NCBI GenBank assembly: GCA_963798655.1
Contig: CAWCUH010000004.1
Span: forward strand, 186,001-250,000
Direction of reading: 5' to 3'
Source of the DNA: CAVSMC01 sp963798655
GTDB taxonomy: Bacteria; Pseudomonadota; Gammaproteobacteria; Burkholderiales; Casimicrobiaceae
Length of the DNA stretch: 64,000 nt
In this document: one piece after another, positions 28,663 through 37,984 of the stretch
Numbering within the stretch: position 1 is the stretch's first letter
Layout of the letters: each line of letters starts with the position of its first letter
Made by a program: the position numbers and the translations under genes
The notes under the pieces: generated by a model
The model's input: only the letters and a program-made list of their open reading frames with translations
Told to the model about the DNA's origin: nothing
The model's database searches: none

Positions 28663-29908
28663 GCAGATCGAAGGCGCGCGCGCGGTCGCGAAGGCGATCG
28701 CCCTCGCGCGCCCGCAGGTGATCTCGGCTTACCCGATCACGCCGCAGACGCACATCGTCGAAGCGCTCGGCGAACTCGCGGCACGAGGCGAGCTCGCCGG
28801 CTGCCGGTTCGTCGATGTCGAATCCGAGTTCGCCGCGCTGTCCGTCGCGATCGGCGCCGCGGCCGCCGGCGCGCGCAGCTACACGGCGACGTCGGGTCAG
28901 GGCCTGCTGTTCATGGCCGAGGCCGTCTACAGCGCCGCGGGGCTCGGTCTGCCGATCGTGATGACCGTTGGCAACCGCGCGATCGGCGCGCCGATCAACA
29001 TGGGGAACGATCATTCGGACAGCATGTCGATGCGCGACGCCGGCTGGATCCAGCTCTACGCCGAGACGAACCAGGAGGCCGCCGACCTGCACGTGCAGGC
29101 GTTCCGCATCACCGAAGAGCTTTCGTGCCCGGTGATGGTGTGCATGGACGGATTCATCCTCACGCACGCGTTCGAGCGCGTCGACATCCCGTCGCAGGCG
29201 CAGGTCGACGCGTTCCTGCCGCCGTTCGAGCCGCGACAGGTGCTCGACCCGAAGGAGCCGGTGACGATGGGTGCGATCGTCGGCCCCGACGCGTTCACCG
29301 AGGTGCGCTATCTCGCGCATCACAAGCAGCTGCGTGCGCTGCAGCTCATTCCGCAGCTGTCGTCCGCGTTCGCGGCGCAGTTCGGACGCGTGTCCGGCGG
29401 CCTGATCAGGACCTATCACTCGAGCGACGCGGAGACGATCGTCGTCGCGCTCGGCTCGGTCAACGGCACCGTGCAGGACGTCGTCGACGAGCTGCGCGAC
29501 GACGGACACAGGATCGGCTCGGTCGGTATCTGCTCGTTCCGGCCGTTCCCGCTCGCCGCGCTGCGCGACGCGCTGCAGCATGCGAAGCGCGTCGTCGTGC
29601 TCGAAAAGTGCCTCGCCGTCGGCCTCGGTGGCATCGTTTCCGACGGCATTCGCAAGTCGCTGTCGGGCATCGAGCTCAACGGCTACACGGTCATTGCCGG
29701 ATTGGGCGGGCGTGCGATCACGCGCGCATCGCTGCGCCAGCTGTTCCTGGACGCCGAGGCGGACGAGCTCGAGCAGGTGACGTTTCTCGACCTCAATGCC
29801 GACGTCGTCGCCGGCGAGCTGCAGCGCGAGAAGGAAGCTCGTCGCACCGGCCCCACGGCCGAGGCGATCATGCGCCGGCTCGGCACCGTTCCGCCGCCGG
29901 TGCGCTGA
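28655..29908 (+). CDS. porA: 2-oxoacid:ferredoxin oxidoreductase, alpha subunit
   Basis: 417 residues. VISAYPITPQTHIVEALGEL contains the family's YPITP motif, and SYTATSGQGLLFMAEAVYSA, NRAIGAPINMGNDHSDSMS and EKCLAVGLGG are conserved. The alpha subunit supplies part of the TPP and substrate site for oxidative decarboxylation of pyruvate (or a related 2-oxoacid) with ferredoxin, reversible in reductive pathways. A GGGAGG site precedes ATG at 28655 inside porG. Substrate (pyruvate, 2-oxoglutarate or 2-oxoisovalerate) cannot be fixed by eye. Confidence 0.88.
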   Translation: MLEQIEGARAVAKAIALARPQVISAYPITPQTHIVEALGELAARGELAGCRFVDVESEFAALSVAIGAAAAGARSYTATSGQGLLFMAEAVYSAAGLGLPIVMTVGNRAIGAPINMGNDHSDSMSMRDAGWIQLYAETNQEAADLHVQAFRITEELSCPVMVCMDGFILTHAFERVDIPSQAQVDAFLPPFEPRQVLDPKEPVTMGAIVGPDAFTEVRYLAHHKQLRALQLIPQLSSAFAAQFGRVSGGLIRTYHSSDAETIVVALGSVNGTVQDVVDELRDDGHRIGSVGICSFRPFPLAALRDALQHAKRVVVLEKCLAVGLGGIVSDGIRKSLSGIELNGYTVIAGLGGRAITRASLRQLFLDAEADELEQVTFLDLNADVVAGELQREKEARRTGPTAEAIMRRLGTVPPPVR

Positions 29909-29962
29909 CCGGCGGCTGCGATTGCCTGCCCGGCGCGATCGCGAGGCGCCGCGGCGCGGGGA

Positions 29963-30208
29963 CTACGCGTGCAGCGTTTCGTATTTCGCCTGCAACTGCT
30001 CGCGCGTTTCCGCGTGACCCGGATCGGGAATGATGCAATCCGCGGGACACACGTCGATGCATTGCGGCGTGTCGTGCGCGCCCACGCACTCGGTGCACTT
30101 GGCGGGATCGATCGTGTAGATCGGCGAACCGGCGGCAATGGCCGTGTTCGGGCATGGTTCAACGCACGCATCGCACGCCGTGCAATCATCGGTGATCATC
30201 AATGCCAT
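29963..30208 (-). CDS. 2[4Fe-4S] ferredoxin (YfhL/Alvin type)
   Basis: 81 residues. Two cluster-binding motifs: CTACDACVEPCP and CTECVGAHDTPQCIDVCP, the second with the eight-residue insertion between second and third Cys that marks Alvin-type ferredoxins (very low potential), followed by a C-terminal helix (ETREQLQAKYETL). It is a likely electron carrier for NifJ and PorGA. ATG at 30208 follows AAGGAGA. It is the last gene of the leftward nfn-rbr-nifJ operon, 51 bases after the flavoprotein gene, and converges with porA. Confidence 0.92.
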   Translation of the reverse strand: MALMITDDCTACDACVEPCPNTAIAAGSPIYTIDPAKCTECVGAHDTPQCIDVCPADCIIPDPGHAETREQLQAKYETLHA

Positions 30209-30259
30209 TTGCTGTCTCCTTGTTTCGATGTCGTGGCGCGAACCGCCCGATGGCGTCAC

Positions 30260-31267
30260 CTACGCGAACTCGCTCGCGTACGACGTCAGCGCCTTCATGT
30301 AGTTGGCGCGCTCGAACGCATCGGGATCCGGGCATGACTGCTGGCTCAACGAGCCCTTCATCTGCTCGACCGACGCGTATTCGCGCTCCGTCATCCATGC
30401 CTGCACGCCGCGCACCAGCGTGGCGACATGCGGCGGGCCCCTGCTCAACAGGCTGCTCGCTACCATCACGCAATCGGCGCCTGCGAGCAGCAGCTTCAGC
30501 ACATCGTCCGACGTGTGGGCGCCGCCGGTCGCGGCGAGGCTCGCATTCACGCGGCCGCGCAGGATCGCGATCCAGCGCAACGCGAGGCGCACCTCGTCGG
30601 ACGTCGAAAGCACCAGGTGCGGCGCGACCTCGAGGTCCTCGAGCAGGATGTCGGGTTGCAGGAAGCGGTTGAACAGCACGAGCCCCGACGCGCCCGCTTT
30701 CGCAAGGCGCGCCGCCATGTTCGCCATCGCGCTGAAATACGGCGCAACCTTCACGGCGACGGGAACGCTCACCTGGCGCGTGACCGATTCGACCAGCTCG
30801 AGATAGCGGCTCTCGACGTCGGCGCTCGTATCGTCGACGCTCGCCGCGAGGAAATAGACGTTGAGCTCGATGGCGTCGGCGCCCGCTTCCTGGAACTGGC
30901 GCGCCATCTTCGTCCAGCCGCCGGGCGTGTGGCCATTGAGGCTCGCGATCACCGGGACCGACAGCGCCTTCTTCGCGTCGGCGATCAGCCGAAGATGTCT
31001 TTCCGGGCCGCCGACGCGTTGCTGCATCTCGGGGAAGAAGCCGCGCGCCTCGGGCGAGAGCTCGGCGCCGTAGAGCATCAGGTCGTGCGCCGCCATCTCG
31101 TCGTGGTCGATCTGCTCCTCGAACAGCGACGGCAGCACGACGGCCGCGATGCCCGCATCCTGCAGCCGTTTCAGGCTGTCGAGCGAGCCGGTCAGCGGCG
31201 ACGCCGATGCGACGACCGGGTGTGCAAGCTGGAGTCCGAGATATCGGGTGCGAAGATCGACGCTCAT
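30260..31267 (-). CDS. Dihydroorotate dehydrogenase-like flavoprotein
   Basis: 335 residues, an FMN-type TIM barrel resembling class 1 dihydroorotate dehydrogenase (YLGLQLAHPVVASASPLTG, VPVIASLNG, VPVAVKVAPYF, ATGGAHTSDDVLKLLLAGAD). The place where true DHODs carry the catalytic Cys or Ser (N-L-S-C-P-N) reads ELNVYFLAAS, with no such residue, so pyrimidine synthesis is unlikely. It overlaps nifJ by four bases and no pyrK-like gene is nearby. This paralogue family is known to travel with NifJ-type oxidoreductases; its reaction is not established here. Confidence 0.8.
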   Translation of the reverse strand: MSVDLRTRYLGLQLAHPVVASASPLTGSLDSLKRLQDAGIAAVVLPSLFEEQIDHDEMAAHDLMLYGAELSPEARGFFPEMQQRVGGPERHLRLIADAKKALSVPVIASLNGHTPGGWTKMARQFQEAGADAIELNVYFLAASVDDTSADVESRYLELVESVTRQVSVPVAVKVAPYFSAMANMAARLAKAGASGLVLFNRFLQPDILLEDLEVAPHLVLSTSDEVRLALRWIAILRGRVNASLAATGGAHTSDDVLKLLLAGADCVMVASSLLSRGPPHVATLVRGVQAWMTEREYASVEQMKGSLSQQSCPDPDAFERANYMKALTSYASEFA

Positions 31268-34200
31268 GACGCTGCCTCCTCGGTGCGCGGCGCCGGCGAT
31301 TTGCCGTCCGACTTCGCCGGCGTCACGGCGTCGCTGCCGTCGCCACCGGCCGCCGGTGCCAGCGCCGCGGGCCGGCCCACCTCGGCAACAACGCGGTGCA
31401 CGCCGGCAATCTGCTCGTAGAGCTGCCAGCGGGCGTTGGCGTCGCGCTGCGCCATGTCGAGCAGCATCTTGGCGCGCGCCGGATCCGATTGCGCGAGCAT
31501 CGCGTAGCGGCCCTCCTTCATCACGAACTGCTCGAGCGGCTGCGTCGGCTTGCGCGAATCGAGCTTCAGCGGCAAGTCGGCGCCGCCCATGCCGAGCCGC
31601 GGATCGTAGTGATAGAGCGTCAGGTACCCGCTCTTCACGGCATCGCGCTGGTGGCTCATCCCGGTCGTCATGTCGATTCCATGCGCGATGCAGTGGCTGT
31701 AGGCGATGATCAGCGACGGTCCGGGCCACGACGCCGCTTCCTGGAACGTGCGCACTGTCTGCACCGGATTCGCGCCCATGGCGATCTGGGCGACGTACAC
31801 GTTGCCGTACGCCATCGCGATCATGCCGAGGTCCTTCTTGCCGATCGACTTGCCGGCCGCGGCGAACTTCGCCACCGCGCCACGCTGCGTCGACTTCGAC
31901 GCCTGGCCGCCGGTGTTGCTGTAGACCTCGGTGTCGAGCACCAGGATGTTGACGTTGCGGCCCGACGCGAGCACGTGGTCGAGGCCGCCGTAGCCGATGT
32001 CGTACGCCCAGCCGTCGCCGCCGACGATCCACACGCTGCGCAGGACCAGGTTGTCGGCCACCGCGAGCAGCCGGCCGGCCTCGGGCTTCGAAACCCTCGC
32101 GAGCAGTGCCTTCAGCCGCTTCACGCGCTCGCGCTGCTCCTTCACCTGCTCGTCGTTGTCCTGCGGCGCCTTGGTGAGCGCATCGGCCAATTCGTCGCCG
32201 ATGTCGCTGCGCAGCTCCTGCACCAGCATCTGCGCGAGATCGCGCTGCGCATCGACCGCGAGCCGCATGCCGAGGCCGAACTCCGCGTTGTCCTCGAACA
32301 GGCTGTTCGCCCACGCCGGACCCTGGCCTTCGGCGTTGCGCGACCACGGTGTGGTCGGCAGATTGCCGCCGTAGATCGACGAGCAGCCGGTCGCGTTGGC
32401 CACCATCAGGCGATCGCCGTAGAGCTGCGAGAGCAATTTCAGGTACGGCGTCTCGCCGCAGCCGGAGCAGGCGCCCGAGTATTCGAACAGCGGCATGCGC
32501 AGCTGCGAGCCGCGCAGCCCGTCGATCTTGTCGAACGACGGCCGCACTTCCGGCAGGCTCAGGAAGAACGCGTAGTTGGCGCGCTCGGCCTCGAGATGCT
32601 CGAGCTTCGGCGCCATGTTCACCGCCTTGTGCTTGACGACCTGCTTGCTGCGTGTCGGGCAGACGTCGACGCAGATGCCGCAGCCGGTGCAGTCCTCCGG
32701 CGCGACCTGCAGGCTGTACATCATCCCGTCGAGCGGGCCGCCGTCCTTGCGCGCCCACGGCACCGCCTTGAACGTCGACGGCGCGCGTTTCATTTCCTCC
32801 GCCGAGAACACCGTCATGCGGATCGCCGCGTGCGGGCACGCGAGCGGACAGATCGCGCACTGGGTGCAGATCGTTTCGTCCCAGATCGGGATCTCCTGCG
32901 CGATGCTGCGCTTCTCCCACTGCGTCGTGCCGGTGATGAACGTGCCGTCGATCGGCATCGCGGACACCGGCAGCAGGTCGCCCTTGCCCTCCAGCATCAT
33001 CGCCGTGACGCGCTGCACGAAGTCGGGCGCCGCGCGGGGCACCGTCGGGCGCCGTGTCGTCTCGGAATCGGCGCGCGCCGGCACCTTCACTTCCCGCAGC
33101 GCGGCGAGCGACGCATCCACGGCGGCGAAGTTTCGCGCGAGCACCGTCTCGCCGCGCTTGCCGTAGGTCTTGCGGATCGAATCCTTGATCCGCGCAATCG
33201 CTTCGTCGCGGGGAAGGATCCCGGAGATCGCGAAGAAGCACGCCTGCGTCACCGTATTGATGCGTCCGGCAAGCCCCGCCTGCCTGGCGACGGCGAGCGC
33301 GTCGACGACGTAGAACTTGAGCTTCTTGTCGACGATCTGCTGCTGCGCCTCGCGCGGCAGCTTCGACCACACGTCGTCCGGCCCGTACGGCGAGTTGAGC
33401 AGGAAAATCGCACCCGGGCGCGCGAGCTCCAGCACGTCGAGCTTTTCCATGAATTCGAACTGGTGGCACGCGATGAAGTCGGCCTGCCGGACCAGGTACG
33501 TCGATTCGATCGGGTTGGGGCCGAAGCGCAGGTGCGACACGGTGATCGCACCCGACTTCTTGCTGTCGTAGACGAAGTAGCCCTGCGCGTGCAACGGCGT
33601 GTTCTCGCCGATGATCTTCACGGTGTTCTTCGTCGCCCCGACCGTGCCGTCCGCGCCGAGCCCGTAGAAGACGGCGCGCGTGACGCCCGCGGTCTCCGTC
33701 TCGAACGAGTCGTCCCACTTGAGCGACAGGTGCGTGACGTCGTCGACGATGCCGACGGTGAAGTGTCGCTTCGGTTGCGGCGACTTCAGCTCGTCGAGCG
33801 CGGACTTCGCCATCGCTGGCGTGTACTCCTTCGACGACAAGCCGTAACGACCGCCGATGACCCGCGGCAGCGGCCCTTTGGTCCACGCCTCGGACAACGC
33901 AGTGACGATGTCCTGGTAGAGCGGCTCGCCGAGCGCGCCCGGCTCCTTGGTGCGATCCAGCACGGCGATCGAGCGCACCGATTCCGGCAGCGCGGCGACG
34001 AAAGCCTCGGCATCGAACGGGCGATACAGACGCACGGTGACGAGGCCCACCTTTTCGCCGGCAGCGACGAGCTTCGCGACCGCCTCGCTCGACGCGCCGA
34101 CGCCCGAGCCCATCTGTACGAGCACGCGCTCGGCGCTTGCGCTGCCGAGGTAGTCGAACAGGCCGTAGCGACGCCCGGTCAGTTGCCCGAAGCGCTTCAT

Positions 34201-34938
34201 CGACTCGCGCACGATGCCGGGCACCGCCGTATAGAACGTGTTGCACGCTTCACGCGCCTGGAAGAAGACGTCCGGGTTCTGCGCCGAGCCGCGCAACATC
34301 GGCTGATCTGGATTGAGCGCGCGCGACCGATGCGCCTTGACGAGGTCCTCGTCCACGAGCTCGCGCACTTCGCTCTCGGTGAGCAGATCAATCTTGTTGA
34401 CCTCGTGACTCGTGCGAAAGCCGTCGAAGAAGTGCAGGAACGGCACGCGCGAGGCGAGCGTCGACATCGTGGCGATCATCGCCATGTCCTGCGCTTCCTG
34501 CACGCTGGCCGACGCAAGCAGCGCGAAACCCGTCGTGCGCGCGGCCATCACGTCGCTGTGGTCGCCGAAGATCGACAGCGCATGGGTCGCGAGCGTGCGC
34601 GCCGCGATGTGGAACACCGTCGGCGTGAGCTCGCCGGCGATCTTGAACATGTTCGGCAGCTTGAGCAGCAGCCCCTGGGAAGCTGTGAAGGTCGTCGTGA
34701 GCGCGCCGGCCTGCAGCGAGCCGTGCACCGCGCCGGCGGCGCCGGCCTCGCTCTGCATCTCGATCACCTGCGGCACCAGGCCCCAGATGTTCTTCTGGCC
34801 CGCCGCCGACCACGCGTCGGCGAGCTCGCCCATCGTCGATGACGGCGTGATCGGGTAGATCGCGATGACTTCGCTCGTCAGATGCGCGATTCGTGCGGCA
34901 GCTTCGTTGCCGTCCAGCACATGGGAACGTTCGTTCAT
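31264..34938 (-). CDS. nifJ: Pyruvate:ferredoxin (flavodoxin) oxidoreductase, single chain
   Basis: 1224 residues, a full-length homodimeric PFOR. It opens with DGNEAAARIAHLTSEVIAIYPITPSS. The central gamma-like domain contains GLGADGTVGATKNTVKIIGE. Two [4Fe-4S] motifs are CTQCAICPLACPH and CTGCGICVDVCPT, a third cluster ligand set includes CSGCGETPY, and the TPP motif is GGDGWAYDIGYGGLDHVL. It converts pyruvate plus CoA to acetyl-CoA, CO2 and reduced ferredoxin, or the reverse. Start at 34938. The frame is intact throughout. Confidence 0.96.
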   Translation of the reverse strand: MNERSHVLDGNEAAARIAHLTSEVIAIYPITPSSTMGELADAWSAAGQKNIWGLVPQVIEMQSEAGAAGAVHGSLQAGALTTTFTASQGLLLKLPNMFKIAGELTPTVFHIAARTLATHALSIFGDHSDVMAARTTGFALLASASVQEAQDMAMIATMSTLASRVPFLHFFDGFRTSHEVNKIDLLTESEVRELVDEDLVKAHRSRALNPDQPMLRGSAQNPDVFFQAREACNTFYTAVPGIVRESMKRFGQLTGRRYGLFDYLGSASAERVLVQMGSGVGASSEAVAKLVAAGEKVGLVTVRLYRPFDAEAFVAALPESVRSIAVLDRTKEPGALGEPLYQDIVTALSEAWTKGPLPRVIGGRYGLSSKEYTPAMAKSALDELKSPQPKRHFTVGIVDDVTHLSLKWDDSFETETAGVTRAVFYGLGADGTVGATKNTVKIIGENTPLHAQGYFVYDSKKSGAITVSHLRFGPNPIESTYLVRQADFIACHQFEFMEKLDVLELARPGAIFLLNSPYGPDDVWSKLPREAQQQIVDKKLKFYVVDALAVARQAGLAGRINTVTQACFFAISGILPRDEAIARIKDSIRKTYGKRGETVLARNFAAVDASLAALREVKVPARADSETTRRPTVPRAAPDFVQRVTAMMLEGKGDLLPVSAMPIDGTFITGTTQWEKRSIAQEIPIWDETICTQCAICPLACPHAAIRMTVFSAEEMKRAPSTFKAVPWARKDGGPLDGMMYSLQVAPEDCTGCGICVDVCPTRSKQVVKHKAVNMAPKLEHLEAERANYAFFLSLPEVRPSFDKIDGLRGSQLRMPLFEYSGACSGCGETPYLKLLSQLYGDRLMVANATGCSSIYGGNLPTTPWSRNAEGQGPAWANSLFEDNAEFGLGMRLAVDAQRDLAQMLVQELRSDIGDELADALTKAPQDNDEQVKEQRERVKRLKALLARVSKPEAGRLLAVADNLVLRSVWIVGGDGWAYDIGYGGLDHVLASGRNVNILVLDTEVYSNTGGQASKSTQRGAVAKFAAAGKSIGKKDLGMIAMAYGNVYVAQIAMGANPVQTVRTFQEAASWPGPSLIIAYSHCIAHGIDMTTGMSHQRDAVKSGYLTLYHYDPRLGMGGADLPLKLDSRKPTQPLEQFVMKEGRYAMLAQSDPARAKMLLDMAQRDANARWQLYEQIAGVHRVVAEVGRPAALAPAAGGDGSDAVTPAKSDGKSPAPRTEEAAS

Positions 34939-34991
34939 GGTGGTCTCTTCGCGGTGATCGGTGCTGGTGCAGCGAATTTGGACTGCTCGGG

Positions 34992-35627
34992 CTAGAGAAT
35001 GCCGGCCTTGCCGGTCTCCCAGCGCCGGAACTCGGTGGTCAGCAGCTGGACATGCTCGCGCTCCTCGGCGGCAAGCTCGTAGTAGAGCTCGCGCTCGAGC
35101 GAGCCCTGCGGCGCCCTTCCGCTTTCGTAGGTGAAGAAATCCGCCGCGCGATGCTCGAATGCGATCGCGATCCGGAAAAGGTTCGCCGGGTCCTCCGGGT
35201 TGCGGTCGATGCCGGCGAAGATCGCCGCGCGGTCGATCTGGTAATCGTCGGACGCCGTCGGCAGATTCGCGTGGTAGCGCCGCGACAGCGTGTGCATGTG
35301 CTCGTCTTCCATCGCGGCGAGGCGCGAGAAGAGCTCGCGCATCTGCTCGTCCCCAGCGTCGCGCGCGGCACGCTGGTAGAACGCGCGGCCGCCGAGCTCG
35401 ATCTCGAACGCCTTGCGCACCGCCTCGGTGGCCGCCGACGTTCCGGCGACCGGTCGGTCGAGCATCTCGAGCCTGCCCTTGCAATACGGGCAGCGCCCGT
35501 AGGGAAAGGCAAAGCCTTCGGCGACCTTGTGGCACGACGTGCAGCGCCAGCGCAGCTCGATGCCGGCACAGCAGATGTAGGGCTCCTCGTCTTCGAGCGG
35601 GCGCTGGCAGCGTGGACAATTGCTCAT
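34992..35627 (-). CDS. Rubrerythrin-like diiron protein with N-terminal zinc ribbons
   Basis: 211 residues. The N-terminal 55 residues carry four Cys pairs or near-pairs (CPRC, ICC, CTSC, CPYC), like zinc-ribbon or rubredoxin-type metal sites. The rest is a ferritin-like four-helix bundle with Glu ligands in FEIELGGRAFY, MEDEHMH, AFEHRAADFF and EEREHVQLL. Rubrerythrins reduce peroxide in anaerobes; electrons would come from the low-potential proteins encoded alongside. In rubrerythrin the rubredoxin site is usually C-terminal; the N-terminal placement marks a reverse-type variant. It overlaps the nfn gene by four bases; nifJ begins 54 bases downstream. Confidence 0.85.
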   Translation of the reverse strand: MSNCPRCQRPLEDEEPYICCAGIELRWRCTSCHKVAEGFAFPYGRCPYCKGRLEMLDRPVAGTSAATEAVRKAFEIELGGRAFYQRAARDAGDEQMRELFSRLAAMEDEHMHTLSRRYHANLPTASDDYQIDRAAIFAGIDRNPEDPANLFRIAIAFEHRAADFFTYESGRAPQGSLERELYYELAAEEREHVQLLTTEFRRWETGKAGIL

Positions 35628-37984
35628 GGCGCGATCTCACTAGCGTTCGGTTGGGGGGCGACGCCGATCGGCGTCGGCGCGACGAATTCGTCGGCGTCCG
35701 CCTGCGTGATCGGCCACTTGGTCTTGTTGCCGGCGAGGTACGCGCCGATCGCACGCGCCGCGCGGCGGCCGGCGCCCATGGCGAGAATCACCGTCGCGGC
35801 GCCGGTGACGATGTCGCCGCCGGCAAACACTCCGGGCACGCTGGTCGCCTGCGTCGACGGGTCGGCGACGATGTAGCCCCATTTGGTGAGCTCGAGGCCC
35901 GGCGTCGACTTGGTGACGATCGGGTTCGCCTTCGTGCCGAGCGCATAGATCACCGTGTCGCATTCGAGCTCGACGAACTCGTCGAGCGGCACCGGTCTGC
36001 GACGGCCTTTTTCGTCCGGCTCGCCGAGCATCATCTTCTGCACTTTCATGCCGCGCACGTTGGCGTCGTCGTCGACGAGGATCTCGACCGGCGAATGCAG
36101 GAAGAAGAACTCGATGCCTTCCTCCTTCGCGTGGCGCAGCTCCTCGATGCGCGCCGGCGCTTCCGCCTCGGTGCGCCGGTACACGCAGCGCACGGTCGGC
36201 ACGCCGAGCCGCTTCGAAACGCGCAGGCAGTCCATCGCCGTGTTGCCGGCGCCGATCACGACGACGCTCTTTCCCACGGTGACCGGCGTGTCGAGGTACG
36301 GGAACTTGTCGCCGCCCATCAGGTTCACGCGCGTCAGGAACTCGTTCGCCGAATAGACCTGACCGGCGAACTCGCCGGGAATGCCGAGGAACGACGGCGC
36401 GCCGGCGCCGACGCCGACGAACACCGCGTCGTAGCCCATGTCGTTCATCAGCTGCGGCACCGAGAACGTCTTGCCGATGACCTTGTTCGTCTCGAATTTC
36501 ACGCCGAGCGACTTGAGCGTCTCGATCTCGCGGTTGATGATGTCGCGCGGCAACCGGAACGAAGGAATGCCGTACTGCAGCACGCCGCCGACGACGTGCA
36601 GCGCCTCGTAGACGGTGACGTCGCAGCCGTAGCGCACCACGTCGGCGGCGACCGCCAGACCCGACGGGCCCGAGCCGACGACCGCGACATTGCCGAGCCG
36701 GCGCTCGAATCGCGGCGGCTCGGGCTTGCGCGGCTTCGCGTTATCGCCCACGAAGCGCTCGAGGCGGCCGATCGCGACCGACTCGAGCTTGCGACCGACG
36801 ACGCACTGCGCTTCGCACTGCGACTCCTGCGGGCAGACGCGGCCGCAGATCGAGGGCAGCAGGTTCGACTGGTTGATGACGGCGAGCGCGCCGTCGATGT
36901 CACGCACGAGCAGCTGCCGGATGAAGCCCGGTATGTCGATCGACACCGGGCAGCCCTCGACGCATGCGGCCTTCGAGCACATGATGCAGCGCTCGGCTTC
37001 GGCGAGCGCGTCGGCCATCGAATAGCCGAGGTTCACTTCCTTGAAGTTGCGCGAGCGCTCCAGCGCATCGCGCTCGGGCATCGGCGTCGCGTGCGGCGCG
37101 AGATCCTTGTACTTCTTGTAGTTCTTCTTGTTCTGCTCGAACAGCACCTTCTCGACCTGGCACACGTGGGCGTAGTCGGTGTTCGCCGCTGACTCCTCGC
37201 CCTTGAAGCGCTTCTGGCGCAGCATCAGCTCCTTGAAGTCGACCTGGTGGCCATCGAAGTCCGGTCCGTCGACGCAGGCGAACTTGATCTCGTCGCCGAC
37301 GCTCACGCGGCACGAGCCGCACATGCCGGTGCCGTCGACCATGATTGCGTTGAGCGACACCATCGTCTTCACGCCGAACGGGCGCGTCGTCTCCACGCAC
37401 GCGTTCATCATCGGCAGCGGGCCGATCGCGATCACGAGGTCGGGCTTGTCGCCTTGAAGGACCTCCTGCAGCGCCGCGGTGACGAAGCCCGGCTTGCCGT
37501 AGCTGCCGTCGTCGGTGCACACGATCAGCTCGTCGCAGTGCTCGCGAAACCTGTCTTCCCAGAACACGAGCTCCTTGCCGCGAAAGCCGATGATGCCGGT
37601 CGTGCGGTTTCCCGCCGCCTTGAACGCGCGCAGTTGCGGGTAGACGGGCGCGACGCCCAATCCGCCGCCGACGAGCACGACATGGCCGGCCCGACTGAGG
37701 TGCTGCGGCAGCCCGAGCGGTCCGACGAAGTCGGCGAACGTGTCGCCGGCCTTGTAGTGATCGCGCATGTCGAGCGTCGTCTTGCCGAGCGCCTGGATGA
37801 CGAGCGTCACCGTGCCGTTGTCGCGATCGAAGTCGGCGACCGTCAGAGGAATCCGCTCGCTGCCCTCGTGCAGGCGCAGCATGACGAAGTGCCCGGGCTG
37901 CGCCGCCCTCGCCACGTCGGGTGCCAGGACGTCCCACAGGAAAGTCGTGTCCGAAAAGGCCTCGCGCCGGGTGATCGTGTACAT
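35624..37984 (-). CDS. Fused NfnAB/SudBA-like NAD(P)H:ferredoxin transhydrogenase
   Basis: 786 residues. Residues 1-280 are a ferredoxin-NADP reductase-like module (FAD-binding ERIPLTVAD, NAD-binding VLVGGGLGVAPVYPQ, [2Fe-2S] site GMCGSCRVSVGDEIKFACVDG). After a linker with NKKNYKKYKD comes a GltD/SudA-like module with [4Fe-4S] ligands (CIMCSKAACVEGCP, CGRVCPQESQCEAQC) and two Rossmann folds (VVGSGPSGLAVAAD, VIGAGNTAMD). As separate chains these form NfnAB, which bifurcates electrons between NADPH, NAD+ and ferredoxin. A simple glutamate-synthase-like role is the alternative. First gene of the operon. Confidence 0.88.
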   Translation of the reverse strand: MYTITRREAFSDTTFLWDVLAPDVARAAQPGHFVMLRLHEGSERIPLTVADFDRDNGTVTLVIQALGKTTLDMRDHYKAGDTFADFVGPLGLPQHLSRAGHVVLVGGGLGVAPVYPQLRAFKAAGNRTTGIIGFRGKELVFWEDRFREHCDELIVCTDDGSYGKPGFVTAALQEVLQGDKPDLVIAIGPLPMMNACVETTRPFGVKTMVSLNAIMVDGTGMCGSCRVSVGDEIKFACVDGPDFDGHQVDFKELMLRQKRFKGEESAANTDYAHVCQVEKVLFEQNKKNYKKYKDLAPHATPMPERDALERSRNFKEVNLGYSMADALAEAERCIMCSKAACVEGCPVSIDIPGFIRQLLVRDIDGALAVINQSNLLPSICGRVCPQESQCEAQCVVGRKLESVAIGRLERFVGDNAKPRKPEPPRFERRLGNVAVVGSGPSGLAVAADVVRYGCDVTVYEALHVVGGVLQYGIPSFRLPRDIINREIETLKSLGVKFETNKVIGKTFSVPQLMNDMGYDAVFVGVGAGAPSFLGIPGEFAGQVYSANEFLTRVNLMGGDKFPYLDTPVTVGKSVVVIGAGNTAMDCLRVSKRLGVPTVRCVYRRTEAEAPARIEELRHAKEEGIEFFFLHSPVEILVDDDANVRGMKVQKMMLGEPDEKGRRRPVPLDEFVELECDTVIYALGTKANPIVTKSTPGLELTKWGYIVADPSTQATSVPGVFAGGDIVTGAATVILAMGAGRRAARAIGAYLAGNKTKWPITQADADEFVAPTPIGVAPQPNASEIAP

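Noticed and set aside
30260..34246. Single frame joining the DHOD-like protein to a long N-terminal Arg-rich extension
   Set aside because: The extension is an out-of-frame reading of nifJ, which is intact on the same strand. The DHOD-like start at 31267 with an ATGA overlap is clear.
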